IMG/VR virus record: IMGVR_UViG_3300018424_000043
Location: 1 to 46,411 of that record
Length of the DNA: 46,411 nucleotides
Source of the DNA: a virus
Direction: 5' to 3' (one strand)
The notes under the pieces: generated by a model
Databases searched by the model: none
What the model saw: only the letters and a program-made list of their open reading frames with translations
What the model was told of the DNA's origin: nothing
Shown: positions 10,038 to 17,255 of the stretch, in pieces
Position numbering within the stretch: the first letter of the stretch is position 1
How the letters are laid out: every line of letters begins with the position of its first letter
Translations under genes and position numbers: made by a program

Positions 10038-11336
10038 ATGAATATGTCTAAGGCTCACTGGTCTAGCGAAGGCAACGACATTAAACTTTCAATGCCGATT
10101 GCCAAGGTGGACAAAGAGAGAAGAATAGTATCTGGTTTTGCCACGCTTGATAATGTGGACAAACAAGGAGACATTGTTCCCTCAGAGGCATCTCTCAAGG
10201 CTTTTAAAACATTTCGCGGTAATCTTAGGGAGATGCATCAGCAAATTGCCGTAGGCAAGGTTGTATCTTTTAAAGAAGACAAGTACTTTGATTCTGAATC
10301 AAAAAAGTTTTATAACGGAGTATATGTTTCTGCATACGTCAGCAAGGGTGCTCAAGATACCTGGGAAAAGGTTCTTGATGGAACACTAACTGGATTTTCT
10401 ATTGGTGGCAACATCAAAGATGCAGAAGATGTATATAGCGAAGATATGGATAAGTCCATTCGTGTAATTAAAGACTATGACCTATATGAACTTTCTCTTG
10501 TTGATAACCCTGCTAATCAATATGCAAATGTTATTAGCGTTGAGAAAAATAGTCAAGGTGGTTATCTTGCTAAGGCATCAATTGAGAACGTCTACTGGTG
10601 CAGCACTGATGACCTTGTTCAACTTTCTGCCGAAGGCTCTTCCGACTGCCCACGCTGCGACAAAGGTATGCAAAACATAGGGTTTGTTGAGTCCAATGAT
10701 GCAGAGAAGGCAGATATAGTCAAGACAATTCTAAACAGAATAAAAAATGATGAAAAGGAGGTAAGCAAGATGGCAGATGAAAACATTGAAACTTCTGAGA
10801 CAGAGATCGTAGAGACAGTTGAAGAAGTTGATAAGGCAGTGGAAACCCCTGTAGAGGAGGATGAGGCTGTTGCTAAGGCAGAAGAGGAAACAACTTCTGA
10901 GGATACAGAGGCTGTCGAAAAGACAGAAGAGGTAGCAGAAGAGTCAGTTGAGAAGTCTGAGGAGGCTTCAAAGACTGAAAGTGTTGAGAAGTCAGATGAA
11001 ACAATTAACGAGACAGAAGTTCTCAAGACTGTTGCTGATACTGTAACTTCAGCCGTAGAGACTCTTGCTGAGACCATGAAGGCTCTAAACGAAAAGGTAG
11101 AGGGGCTTCATAAAACAATTACTGGTGTATCACAGGAAGTTGCTAGTGTTAGCCAGGAGGTCAAAGAAGTAAAGGGTATCAACGAAGAGTTTGGAAAGCG
11201 TGTAGACGCAGTGGAAAACGATACCGCTTTCCGTAAGTCTGGCGATCTCGGAGAGATCGTTCAGGAAGAACCCACAAAGGTTCAAAAATCTCTATGGGGC
11301 GGTCGTTTCCTCACAAAGTCCGACCTATTTAACTAA
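10038..11336 (+). CDS. Prohead (capsid maturation) protease with C-terminal scaffold domain
   Basis: This 432-residue fusion is a serine protease that trims capsid proteins, followed by a scaffold-like tail. Residues 1-165 match the HK97 gp4-type (S78) prohead protease, with a visible triad: His67 in REMHQ, Ser121 in GFSIGG and Glu151 in YELSLVDNPAN. Residues 188-207 hold Cys188, Cys204 and Cys207 (CPRC), possibly a zinc knuckle. Residues ~245-345 are strongly acidic and rich in Glu, Val, Thr and Ser; ~345-395 look like a coiled coil; the end carries a short basic/aromatic segment (KSLWGGRF). An in-frame start at Met245 with an excellent ribosome-binding site implies that the C-terminal half is also made alone. 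ATG 10044 is an alternative start. Confidence 0.88.
   Translation: MNMSKAHWSSEGNDIKLSMPIAKVDKERRIVSGFATLDNVDKQGDIVPSEASLKAFKTFRGNLREMHQQIAVGKVVSFKEDKYFDSESKKFYNGVYVSAYVSKGAQDTWEKVLDGTLTGFSIGGNIKDAEDVYSEDMDKSIRVIKDYDLYELSLVDNPANQYANVISVEKNSQGGYLAKASIENVYWCSTDDLVQLSAEGSSDCPRCDKGMQNIGFVESNDAEKADIVKTILNRIKNDEKEVSKMADENIETSETEIVETVEEVDKAVETPVEEDEAVAKAEEETTSEDTEAVEKTEEVAEESVEKSEEASKTESVEKSDETINETEVLKTVADTVTSAVETLAETMKALNEKVEGLHKTITGVSQEVASVSQEVKEVKGINEEFGKRVDAVENDTAFRKSGDLGEIVQEEPTKVQKSLWGGRFLTKSDLFN
10770..11336 (+). CDS. Internal-start scaffolding protein nested in the protease gene
   Basis: Proposed separate 188-residue product read in the same frame as the protease. AAGGAGG at 10755-10761 lies eight bases before ATG 10770, a far better ribosome-binding site than the nearly leaderless one of the full gene. 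The product starts exactly where the acidic, helical scaffold region begins (MADENIETSE) and runs to the shared stop. Lambda C/Nu3 uses the same design to make excess scaffold over protease; applying it here is inference. The acidic helical composition and C-terminal coiled coil suit a scaffold that is degraded by the protease during maturation. Confidence 0.7.
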   Translation: MADENIETSETEIVETVEEVDKAVETPVEEDEAVAKAEEETTSEDTEAVEKTEEVAEESVEKSEEASKTESVEKSDETINETEVLKTVADTVTSAVETLAETMKALNEKVEGLHKTITGVSQEVASVSQEVKEVKGINEEFGKRVDAVENDTAFRKSGDLGEIVQEEPTKVQKSLWGGRFLTKSDLFN

Positions 11337-11357
11337 GAAAACAGGAGGTGAAAGTAA

Positions 11358-12491
11358 ATGTCAGAAGAAATTCTAGAGAAGAACCAGCCATCAGATTCAG
11401 GTAAGTATGGCGATCCAAACCCAGGTCTATACCAGGGCCAGGGCGCAACCGCTGCTGGTGGTGTCGGTGGTGTAACAGACCCCGCTGCTGGTGTATTGGG
11501 TAACATCCCAAACGCTAACATGGGCGTTACTACAGGACCAAACGCAGTAAATCCTACGGGAACTCTTAGCGGTCTACTCAACCCTGAGCAGGCCAACCGA
11601 TTCATTGACTATGTATGGGACGCAAGCGTTCTTGCCAATGACGGTCGTAGAGTTACAATGCGTGCAAACACAATGGAGATCGAAAAGGTCAACGTTGGAG
11701 AGCGTGTAATTCGTGCTGCTTCACAAGCACTCGGTACATACGACAACGCTGGTGCAACATTCACCAAGGTAGAACTTACAACAACTAAGATCCGCCTTGA
11801 CTGGGAGGTTTCAACTGAGTCACTTGAGGATAATATCGAAGGTGGCGCACTTGAGGATCACCTAGTACGTTTGATGACTAATGCATTTGCTAACGATATT
11901 GAGGATCTTGCCATCAATGGTGATGGAGGATCTGATCCATTCCTAGGAATTATGAATGGTTTCGTTAATCAGGTTACAAGCGGAAGCGATGCCCATGAAG
12001 CAATCGTTACAGTTTCCAACAACGCTTGGACACCAGAGGTAATGCAGCAGATCATTTACGCAATGCCACGCAAGTACCGCGCAGTTAAGAGCAATCTTAA
12101 GTTCTACGCAGGCACTGATGCATTCGCAGGAATCGTTGCTAACAACGGCACACTTGCTGACGCTATTGCAGCAGCATTTGATCCCCGCGTTGCTGGCACA
12201 GAGCGTAACCGTCAGGCATACCTTGACGGTGCAGGCCAGACATTCGGTGGTGCTAACGTTACTCGCGTTCTTGGTGTCGATGTTCTAGAGGTTCCCTACT
12301 ACCCTGCTGATTATGTCGATTTGACATTCCCAAGCAACCGTGTATGGGGCTTCCAGCGCGATATCACAGTTAACCGTGAGTACCAGGCCAAGAAGGACAC
12401 AATTGAGTACACAGTATTCGTCCGTCTGGGCATCACATGGGAAGAACTTGACGCAGTTGCTTACGCAGATGCTGCTTCAGATCCTTCCTGA
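11358..12491 (+). CDS. Major capsid protein (HK97 fold)
   Basis: This 377-residue protein is the icosahedral shell subunit. The first ~65 residues are Gly/Pro/Asn-rich and flexible. The remainder shows the HK97-fold order: an N-arm, the E-loop region (RVTMRANTMEIEKVNVG), long P-domain helix (EDHLVRLMTNAFANDIEDLA, with AINGDGG following), then A-domain strands near GVDVLEVPYYP and a C-terminal ITWEELDAVAY. The ribosome-binding site AGGAGGTGA is strong. Arginine codons here are almost all CGT/CGC, whereas surrounding tail genes use AGA/AGG, which fits very high expression. A strong hairpin terminator follows. Confidence 0.9.
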   Translation: MSEEILEKNQPSDSGKYGDPNPGLYQGQGATAAGGVGGVTDPAAGVLGNIPNANMGVTTGPNAVNPTGTLSGLLNPEQANRFIDYVWDASVLANDGRRVTMRANTMEIEKVNVGERVIRAASQALGTYDNAGATFTKVELTTTKIRLDWEVSTESLEDNIEGGALEDHLVRLMTNAFANDIEDLAINGDGGSDPFLGIMNGFVNQVTSGSDAHEAIVTVSNNAWTPEVMQQIIYAMPRKYRAVKSNLKFYAGTDAFAGIVANNGTLADAIAAAFDPRVAGTERNRQAYLDGAGQTFGGANVTRVLGVDVLEVPYYPADYVDLTFPSNRVWGFQRDITVNREYQAKKDTIEYTVFVRLGITWEELDAVAYADAASDPS

Positions 12492-12512
12492 TAACTAAAT
12501 ACACTAACTTGT

Positions 12513-12541
12513 GGGGGGGTAGGACAAAAACCTACCCCCCT
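12513..12541 (+). terminator. Strong hairpin terminator after the capsid gene
   Basis: GGGGGGTAGG (12514-12523) pairs perfectly with CCTACCCCCC (12531-12540) around ACAAAAA; a G-T pair at 12513/12541 can extend it. There is no U-tract, so it would work as an intrinsic terminator without a U-tail or as an mRNA 3' end stabiliser. It shares the GTAGG...CCTAC core with the terminator after nrdJ. Confidence 0.75.
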
Positions 12542-12552
12542 CAAGCATATTC

Positions 12553-12561
12553 TGATATAAT
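12553..12561 (+). promoter_or_regulatory. Extended -10 promoter of the head-tail connector operon
   Basis: TGA (12553-12555) and TATAAT (12556-12561) lie directly after the capsid terminator. The leader contains AGGAGG at 12575-12580, four bases before ATG 12585. Confidence 0.65.
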
Positions 12562-12584
12562 TGATATTAGACATAGGAGGATTA

Positions 12585-13037
12585 ATGGAGCATCTATCAT
12601 CAAAGACAGCCAAGCAACTTAGAGAATATGCAAAAGAAAACGGCATTGATTTAGGTGACGCAAAAACAAAGACAAAGATTTTAGCCATAATTATGGATAT
12701 TGAAGCGGGAATTTCTGTAGCAGAAGAGTATTCAGAAACTGTTATCCAGACACCATCAAAGACTAAGATTTCTCCGCAATCTAACGTACATGCCAATGAT
12801 GATAAAGTTATTTCTGTAAGGTCAGCAGAAAGACCAGTTAAAGCAGAAGTTAAAAACAAAAAGGAGTCTGAAAAGATTGCTTTGTTTTCAGAAAAAAATT
12901 TGCATTGGATGGGCGTAGGAGACTTAAAATCAGGTTACAATATTATTACAAAGGAGGCTGCCGAAAAGTGGCTTACACGAAAAAGCGTTCGTGAGGCAAC
13001 GCCAGAAGAAGTTGCCACTTATTACGGTAAGGCATGA
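12585..13037 (+). CDS. Head-tail region protein with SAP/HeH-like N-terminus
   Basis: This 150-residue protein has a helix-extension-helix motif at residues ~4-40 (SSKTAKQLREYAKENGIDL, then TKTKILAIIMD). This resembles SAP/HeH nucleic-acid-binding domains often found next to phage capsid genes. A polar linker follows, then a conserved-looking C-terminus (KNLHWMGVGDLKSGYNIIT through ATPEEVATYYG). ATG 12585 is chosen over an upstream in-frame TTG because of the AGGAGG site. It could be a head completion or decoration protein. The last four bases overlap the next gene (ATGA). Confidence 0.7.
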   Translation: MEHLSSKTAKQLREYAKENGIDLGDAKTKTKILAIIMDIEAGISVAEEYSETVIQTPSKTKISPQSNVHANDDKVISVRSAERPVKAEVKNKKESEKIALFSEKNLHWMGVGDLKSGYNIITKEAAEKWLTRKSVREATPEEVATYYGKA

Positions 13038-13996
13038 TATTTCTAAGACAACCATCAGAGTTTCCATTAACCCTTGAATACTCTGGTTTAACTCCATCGA
13101 CAGACTACCTTTTAAGAATTTATGGCACAGATTCCGTTTTGCTATATTCGTATGACGTAACCTCTGACTCTAGTGGCAATATTTCACAAGAACTGGATCA
13201 ATATTTTGAAAAGTTTGATGATGAGTACGCAGTAAATGTTTTTTCATTAGATGTAGATGAAAATCCAGAAAACACCGTAGTAATAGATAATCTTTCCATC
13301 AAGCGTCCATATGTAGATCCATATGCAATAGGAAATACAGCGGGGGAAGATCAAGAGGCAATATATAATGAAAGAATAGCCAGATCAATAATTGATGGAG
13401 TGACTGGTGGATTTTATTATACATATGATTCAGTAGACATTACAGGTCTCGGAGGAGACTACTTGGCTGTTCCAAATAGAATTAACAGAATTAATTATGT
13501 ATATAGAAACAACCTAAAGGTTTATGATAGATTTGCAAGTGCTAGCGTAGTTCAAGATTCATATTTTGTAACTTCTGACAATTCAGCGATAACGATACAG
13601 CAGTATGGACTTTACAATAGATCTGAATCAAAACCAGTGGCCCTGCCACTAGCCGCATCAGACTCTTTTAATCTTTACAATGACTCAGATGATCCAATTG
13701 CCGCTTTAACAAAGATTAGAGAGTTTGACTTATTCCCTAGCGGATATGATTTTACCATTGTTGGTGAATTTGGTTACCCAGTTGTTCCACTAGACATTCA
13801 AGAGGCAACAAAGTTATTGATAGACGACATTAATTGTGGAAGAACTTCTCATATTGATAAATATATAAAGGAATATAAAACAGATCAGTTTACTATTAAG
13901 TACGATGACCTAGTTTATTCAGGAACAGGAAACAGAATAGTTGATCAAATTTTGCAGGGGCACAGAAGCAATTTTTACAAAATAGGTGTTCTATAA
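13034..13996 (+). CDS. Head-tail connector (adaptor) with an N-terminal Ig/Fn3-like domain
   Basis: This 320-residue protein probably attaches below the portal. Residues ~1-95 form a beta-sandwich-like domain (LTLEYSGLTPSTDYLLRIYG). Residues ~105-320 resemble gp6/gp15-type head-tail connectors: a helical stretch EAIYNERIARSIIDGVTGGF, strands, and late helices VPLDIQEATKLLIDDI. The fusion of an adhesion-type domain to a connector is unusual, since connectors are commonly 100-200 residues. Overlaps (ATGA upstream, TAATG downstream) tie it to the connector operon. The role rests on position and local sequence pattern. Confidence 0.6.
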   Translation: MIFLRQPSEFPLTLEYSGLTPSTDYLLRIYGTDSVLLYSYDVTSDSSGNISQELDQYFEKFDDEYAVNVFSLDVDENPENTVVIDNLSIKRPYVDPYAIGNTAGEDQEAIYNERIARSIIDGVTGGFYYTYDSVDITGLGGDYLAVPNRINRINYVYRNNLKVYDRFASASVVQDSYFVTSDNSAITIQQYGLYNRSESKPVALPLAASDSFNLYNDSDDPIAALTKIREFDLFPSGYDFTIVGEFGYPVVPLDIQEATKLLIDDINCGRTSHIDKYIKEYKTDQFTIKYDDLVYSGTGNRIVDQILQGHRSNFYKIGVL

Positions 13997-14445
13997 TGAA
14001 GGCATGTTCAGATTTTAAATTCAGTATGAATTTTGATATTTACTATGCATCACAGGAACAAGATAAATATGGCATAGAAGAAAATATTTGGTCTTGGAAT
14101 CAAACACTTTCTGGATATGCAGAAGTATTGGGTTCGGTAGATAAGGAAGCCCTAAAGACTGGAAAATTTAATGAGTATGAGGACAAACTAATTGGAAGAT
14201 CAAAACTAGATCCCAGAATTGATCTTAATGGAATATATCACCCAATAACTAGTATTCTTGTTACCAATATTAGAGATATAAAGACCTCCCAACACTACTT
14301 TATTGAAGCGGCGGGGGATAGAGATGGACTATCCACAGTCTATGAAATATTTGCTATAGAACCATACGTTAATCCATGGAATGAAATAGAGTATTGGAAA
14401 ATACTTTTTAATAGATCAGACACACAGGCACTTGATGAACTATGA
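13996..14445 (+). CDS. Head-closure / head-tail stopper protein (probable)
   Basis: This 149-residue beta-rich protein sits between connector and neck genes, where SPP1 gp16-like head-closure proteins occur. It has features of that class (a DIYYASQEQDKYG start, then GIYHPITSILVTNIRD strands and an IEAAG turn), but the match is weak by eye. The start codon overlaps the upstream stop (TAATG) and its stop overlaps the next start (ATGA). Assignment is mainly by gene order. Confidence 0.55.
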   Translation: MKACSDFKFSMNFDIYYASQEQDKYGIEENIWSWNQTLSGYAEVLGSVDKEALKTGKFNEYEDKLIGRSKLDPRIDLNGIYHPITSILVTNIRDIKTSQHYFIEAAGDRDGLSTVYEIFAIEPYVNPWNEIEYWKILFNRSDTQALDEL

Positions 14446-15128
14446 CATTAGGAATAAGGTTTGACGCAAATGATCTAAATTTAAAAATAAGAAATTCTAT
14501 AGAGTATTCCTATGGATTCCTAGATGGCGCACAAAAAAATAGAGTGGTTTTTAATAAAAAACTTTCAGACATTACAGCAGAGATTTTAAAAAGATACATT
14601 GATTCAAGAGCAAAGGTTTCCCCAGAGTCCTTACACCATGTTTATGAATGGGACAGGGTGGGAGATCCAAACTCAAGATTGTTTGAAATTGATTGTAGTG
14701 CCACAAAAGACACAATAACTCTTTACGGCAAATTTTTGCCATCAACATCAGTCAATGAAGGATCAAGGGTTCCCTTTGTTGATAAAGCCAACATTATGGA
14801 AAATAGAATATCTGTGGAGATAGAGCCAAGGGATGCAGACGTTCTAGCATTTGAAGTTGATGGAGAGCCAGTATTCACAGTCAAATCTGTTTTTGTGGCA
14901 AACCCAGGAGGGGACGAAGTTGCTGGAAGTTTTGGTAGAGTAGTAGAAGAATTCTTTGATTCTTATTTTTCTGCAATTGTTTTAAATCAATCTGGAATAT
15001 TTAATGACCTAAAAAGGCCAAAAGAGTTTTTAGATTATTTCTCTAAAGCATCAAAGGGGGCAGGAAGATCCCTTGGTCAAATTGCTGGAAGAAAATATAT
15101 GGATATTGATGAGGTAGGAATGATATGA
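14442..15128 (+). CDS. Neck / tail-completion protein (HK97 gp10-like, probable)
   Basis: This 228-residue protein begins with a helical segment (NLKIRNSIEYSYGFLDGAQ) followed by strands containing EIDCSATKDTITLYG and a helical C-terminus. The layout resembles HK97 gp10/tail-completion proteins, and the position before the tail terminator fits. It is longer than typical gp10 proteins because of the ~60-residue C-terminal helical extension. ATGA overlaps on both sides. Confidence 0.55.
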   Translation: MTLGIRFDANDLNLKIRNSIEYSYGFLDGAQKNRVVFNKKLSDITAEILKRYIDSRAKVSPESLHHVYEWDRVGDPNSRLFEIDCSATKDTITLYGKFLPSTSVNEGSRVPFVDKANIMENRISVEIEPRDADVLAFEVDGEPVFTVKSVFVANPGGDEVAGSFGRVVEEFFDSYFSAIVLNQSGIFNDLKRPKEFLDYFSKASKGAGRSLGQIAGRKYMDIDEVGMI

Positions 15129-15658
15129 GTTTTGAACAATTAGGAGTGCCACCACTTGCTATAAACGGGTACTTATGGGATACCATGAAAACTATAGATC
15201 CAACACTAACAAAAACAAGTAGGTATGGAAACAAAATTCCATTTTTTCCCATTGGAGATTCAGCATCTGGACAAAAACAATGGGAAAACAAGCCATATTT
15301 TATTTATGACAGGGTTATGAGATTTTCTTCTGAGCCATTTTATGTAAAGAAAAGAGAAAGTTTTCTTTATTATCTAAAGGCAAAGCCAGTAGAGACTTTG
15401 CAGTGGACAGCAGCATTTCAGTTAATACTAGACAGAGAAGATGATTCTGCAAAAGATATAAATAATTGGATAAGAAATAATGGGGGAAACGATGTTCACC
15501 CAGTATTCTTTCATACCCTAAGAGTGTATCAATCAAGGTCGGGTGCTCCCAGTTCAGATGGTGGACAAAGAGAAGAAACGTCTAGGCCAAACTATATATC
15601 AGAGTTTTTGGTAGACACATGTTATCATTTCACCACCTCTCTTGAAGATTATCTATAA
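15125..15658 (+). CDS. Tail terminator protein (probable)
   Basis: This 177-residue protein sits immediately before the tail tube gene, the normal position of the tail terminator that caps the tube and sets the joint to the head. The sequence has an alpha/beta pattern (RVMRFSSEPFYVKKRESFLYYL, ETLQWTAAFQLILDRED, then FHTLRVYQ) consistent with that class but not diagnostic. It overlaps the previous gene by four bases and carries the -35 of the next promoter at its 3' end. Confidence 0.5.
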   Translation: MSFEQLGVPPLAINGYLWDTMKTIDPTLTKTSRYGNKIPFFPIGDSASGQKQWENKPYFIYDRVMRFSSEPFYVKKRESFLYYLKAKPVETLQWTAAFQLILDREDDSAKDINNWIRNNGGNDVHPVFFHTLRVYQSRSGAPSSDGGQREETSRPNYISEFLVDTCYHFTTSLEDYL

Positions 15659-15671
15659 AATGATGTATAAT
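15642..15671 (+). promoter_or_regulatory. Promoter of the tail tube gene
   Basis: TTGAAG (15642-15647) and TATAAT (15666-15671) are 18 bases apart. The -35 lies inside the end of the tail-terminator coding sequence. A leader of roughly 50 nt rich in A ends in AGAGGTG (15714-15720) ahead of ATG 15727. Confidence 0.65.
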
Positions 15672-15726
15672 TGAAGAGAGGAAACGCCCTATAGTTATAA
15701 AAAAAATATAAAAAGAGGTGAAATAT

Positions 15727-16410
15727 ATGTCATATACACGCGGAGATTCTAGACAAATCATTGTAGGCGCAGCCGCAATGTTCGTCAGCACAGGAACAGA
15801 GTTTTCCCCTAGTACAGCACTTCCAGACTTTGTTGCAGGAGAGCAGTACCTGGAGACACTATCAGGTTCTGCTGGAGCAGCACTTGTTCGTAACATCGGT
15901 TACACCATGAATGGTCTAGAGTTGCAGTTCCAGCCAGATTTTGGTGAGGTCCAGGTAGATCAGGTTCTTGACGTAGCCAAGTTGTACAAGCAAGGTATGC
16001 AGGTTAATCTTGCTACCGCATTTGCAGAAGCAACACTAGAGAACCTTCTAGTAGCCATTGCAGCACCATCAGCAGATTACGATGCCGATGCTACTGTTGA
16101 TGGACCACTAAAGGCAGACGGTGGCTCAAATGCCACTGCATCAATTCTCAACCTTTCTGCTGGAGCAATTGGAGAGTGCCCAGTTGAAAGAGGTATGGTT
16201 GCAGTAGGACCAGGCACGGGAGACTGTGATCCAGGAGATTACATTGAGAGAATCTATATTGCCTACCGTGCATTGTCAATTGACAATGTTACTGTTTCAG
16301 CAAAAAGAGATGAGCCTTCAATGTTTGAGGTATCATTCCGTTTGCTACCAGAAGACTCAACAGGTTCCTATGGAAAGATTGTTGACCGAACTGTAGCGGC
16401 ACCTGCATAA
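15727..16410 (+). CDS. Major tail tube protein
   Basis: This 227-residue protein probably polymerises into the tail tube. The start ATG 15727 (MSYTRGDSRQ) follows AGAGGTG; an in-frame GTG at 15718 lies inside that ribosome-binding site. The sequence is beta-rich with paired tube-type elements: an N-terminal LVRNIGYTMNGLELQFQPDF and a C-terminal ISYRAL-like strand in YIAYRALSIDNVTVSAKRD followed by FEVSFRLLPED. It has its own promoter and a strong terminator, expected for an abundant virion protein. The next gene is the tail-assembly chaperone, as in most siphoviruses. Confidence 0.78.
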   Translation: MSYTRGDSRQIIVGAAAMFVSTGTEFSPSTALPDFVAGEQYLETLSGSAGAALVRNIGYTMNGLELQFQPDFGEVQVDQVLDVAKLYKQGMQVNLATAFAEATLENLLVAIAAPSADYDADATVDGPLKADGGSNATASILNLSAGAIGECPVERGMVAVGPGTGDCDPGDYIERIYIAYRALSIDNVTVSAKRDEPSMFEVSFRLLPEDSTGSYGKIVDRTVAAPA

Positions 16411-16434
16411 TCTAAAATTAAATAAATTGGCACT

Positions 16435-16463
16435 GGCCCCCCGCGAATGCGAAGGGGGCCTTT
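16435..16463 (+). terminator. Rho-independent terminator after the tail tube gene
   Basis: GGCCCCC (16435-16441) pairs with GGGGGCC (16454-16460). Inside it CGC (16442-16444) pairs with GCG (16449-16451) around a GAAT tetraloop, with two unpaired A's. TTT follows at 16461-16463. The next -10 box begins eight bases further on. Confidence 0.85.
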
Positions 16464-16467
16464 GTCA

Positions 16468-16476
16468 TGCTATAAT
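16468..16476 (+). promoter_or_regulatory. Extended -10 promoter of the tail-assembly chaperone
   Basis: TGC (16468-16470) plus TATAAT (16471-16476). The terminator occupies the -35 region. The leader carries AGAAAGGA ending six bases before ATG 16507. Confidence 0.65.
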
Positions 16477-16506
16477 TCTCTTATAAAGTCAAAAGAAAGG
16501 AAAAAA

Positions 16507-16842
16507 ATGGCTACAACTGTTTATGAAACAACCGAACTTGAACTGATTGATGGTACAAAAATCAGTATGCGTCCTCTAAAGATCTCCCTTTTGAGACATT
16601 TTATGAAAACATTCTCTGCCCTTGAAGATGTTGCAGATGATAACGATAAGTCGATGGACGTACTTGTTGATTGTGCTCAGATTGCTATGAAGCAATACAA
16701 TCCATCAATTGCTGAAGATAGAGAGGCCCTTGAAGACAACATAGACCTTCCAACCCTGTACAAGATTATTGAGGCAGCGTCGGGAATTAAGTTTGATGAT
16801 TCGGGAAACGCACTGGCGGCGGGGATAGTTGGGACGAACTAG
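16507..16842 (+). CDS. Tail-assembly chaperone, short (G-type) product
   Basis: This 111-residue protein is the zero-frame chaperone product that helps tube subunits assemble on the tape measure. It starts at ATG 16507 (MATTVYETTE), preceded by AGAAAGGA. The body is a helical bundle (LKISLLRHFMKTFSALEDVA and onward) typical of G-type chaperones. It ends at TAG 16840 shortly after a slippery heptamer, so most ribosomes stop here. Position between tube and tape measure is the classic one. Confidence 0.8.
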   Translation: MATTVYETTELELIDGTKISMRPLKISLLRHFMKTFSALEDVADDNDKSMDVLVDCAQIAMKQYNPSIAEDREALEDNIDLPTLYKIIEAASGIKFDDSGNALAAGIVGTN

Positions 16843-17228
16843 ATCTCGCCAAAATAGAGTCTGAAGTTTTTATTTTAGGAATATGGAAAGATTATCAAGA
16901 ATTAGAGGATAATCTTTGCATGGCAGAACTCACCTCTATCCTTATTGCTAAAAGGGAAAAAGAAAATGAAGAACGAAAGTTCTTTGCTGCCATTCAGGGT
17001 ATAGACATTGATAAAAGTGTTAATTCCTCTGATGGAAAAGAGCGTGGTCAAAAAGAATGGGAAGACCTTAAGGCCAGAGTTTTTAGTGGAGGTCAAGCCA
17101 AAGACTCTAATGATGTTTTGTCTTTGCAAGGAAGCACTGCTGCAAAAGCAGGAATTGGAATCAATAATGGCTTAGAATATACTTCTGTAAAAGATGGGGA
17201 AGGTGGACCAAAAAATCCAATGCAGTAG
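16507..17228 (+). CDS. Tail-assembly chaperone, frameshifted (GT-type) product
   Basis: A -1 slip at GGGAAAC lets ribosomes bypass TAG 16840 and read the -1 frame from the CGC codon at 16809 to the stop ending at 17228. This gives a fusion of 240 residues (101 zero-frame plus 139 shifted). The shifted frame is open throughout and encodes SWDELDLAKIESEVFILGIW then a basic, helical T domain. There is no ribosome-binding site before the first in-frame ATG of that region (16920), so separate initiation is unlikely. The lambda G/GT system works the same way. The T domain is thought to bind the tape measure. Confidence 0.8.
16803..16809 (+). other. Programmed -1 ribosomal frameshift slippery site
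   Basis: GGGAAAC is in the phase G GGA AAC relative to the chaperone frame, which is the canonical X XXY YYZ arrangement; lambda uses GGGAAAG. It lies 30 bases before the zero-frame stop, and only the -1 frame remains open beyond. No strong stimulatory hairpin is obvious downstream. Confidence 0.8.
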
Positions 17229-17230
17229 TG

Positions 17231-17236
17231 TATAAT
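17231..17236 (+). promoter_or_regulatory. -10 promoter of the tape measure gene
   Basis: TATAAT at 17231-17236 lies two bases after the chaperone stop, with no clear -35. The predicted start near 17243 falls within the AGAGGTG site (17242-17248) that serves the GTG start at 17256. Confidence 0.5.
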
Positions 17237-17255
17237 TAGATAGAGGTGCTTATCT

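Noticed and set aside
10619-11077. Minus-strand Ser/Val-rich frame opposite the scaffold
   Set aside because: It is a shadow of the acidic Glu/Thr-rich coding sequence with no start signals.
16920-17228. Independent 102-residue gene after the tail chaperone
   Set aside because: No ribosome-binding site precedes ATG 16920, and the frame is open back through a canonical slippery heptamer, so it is the frameshift extension.
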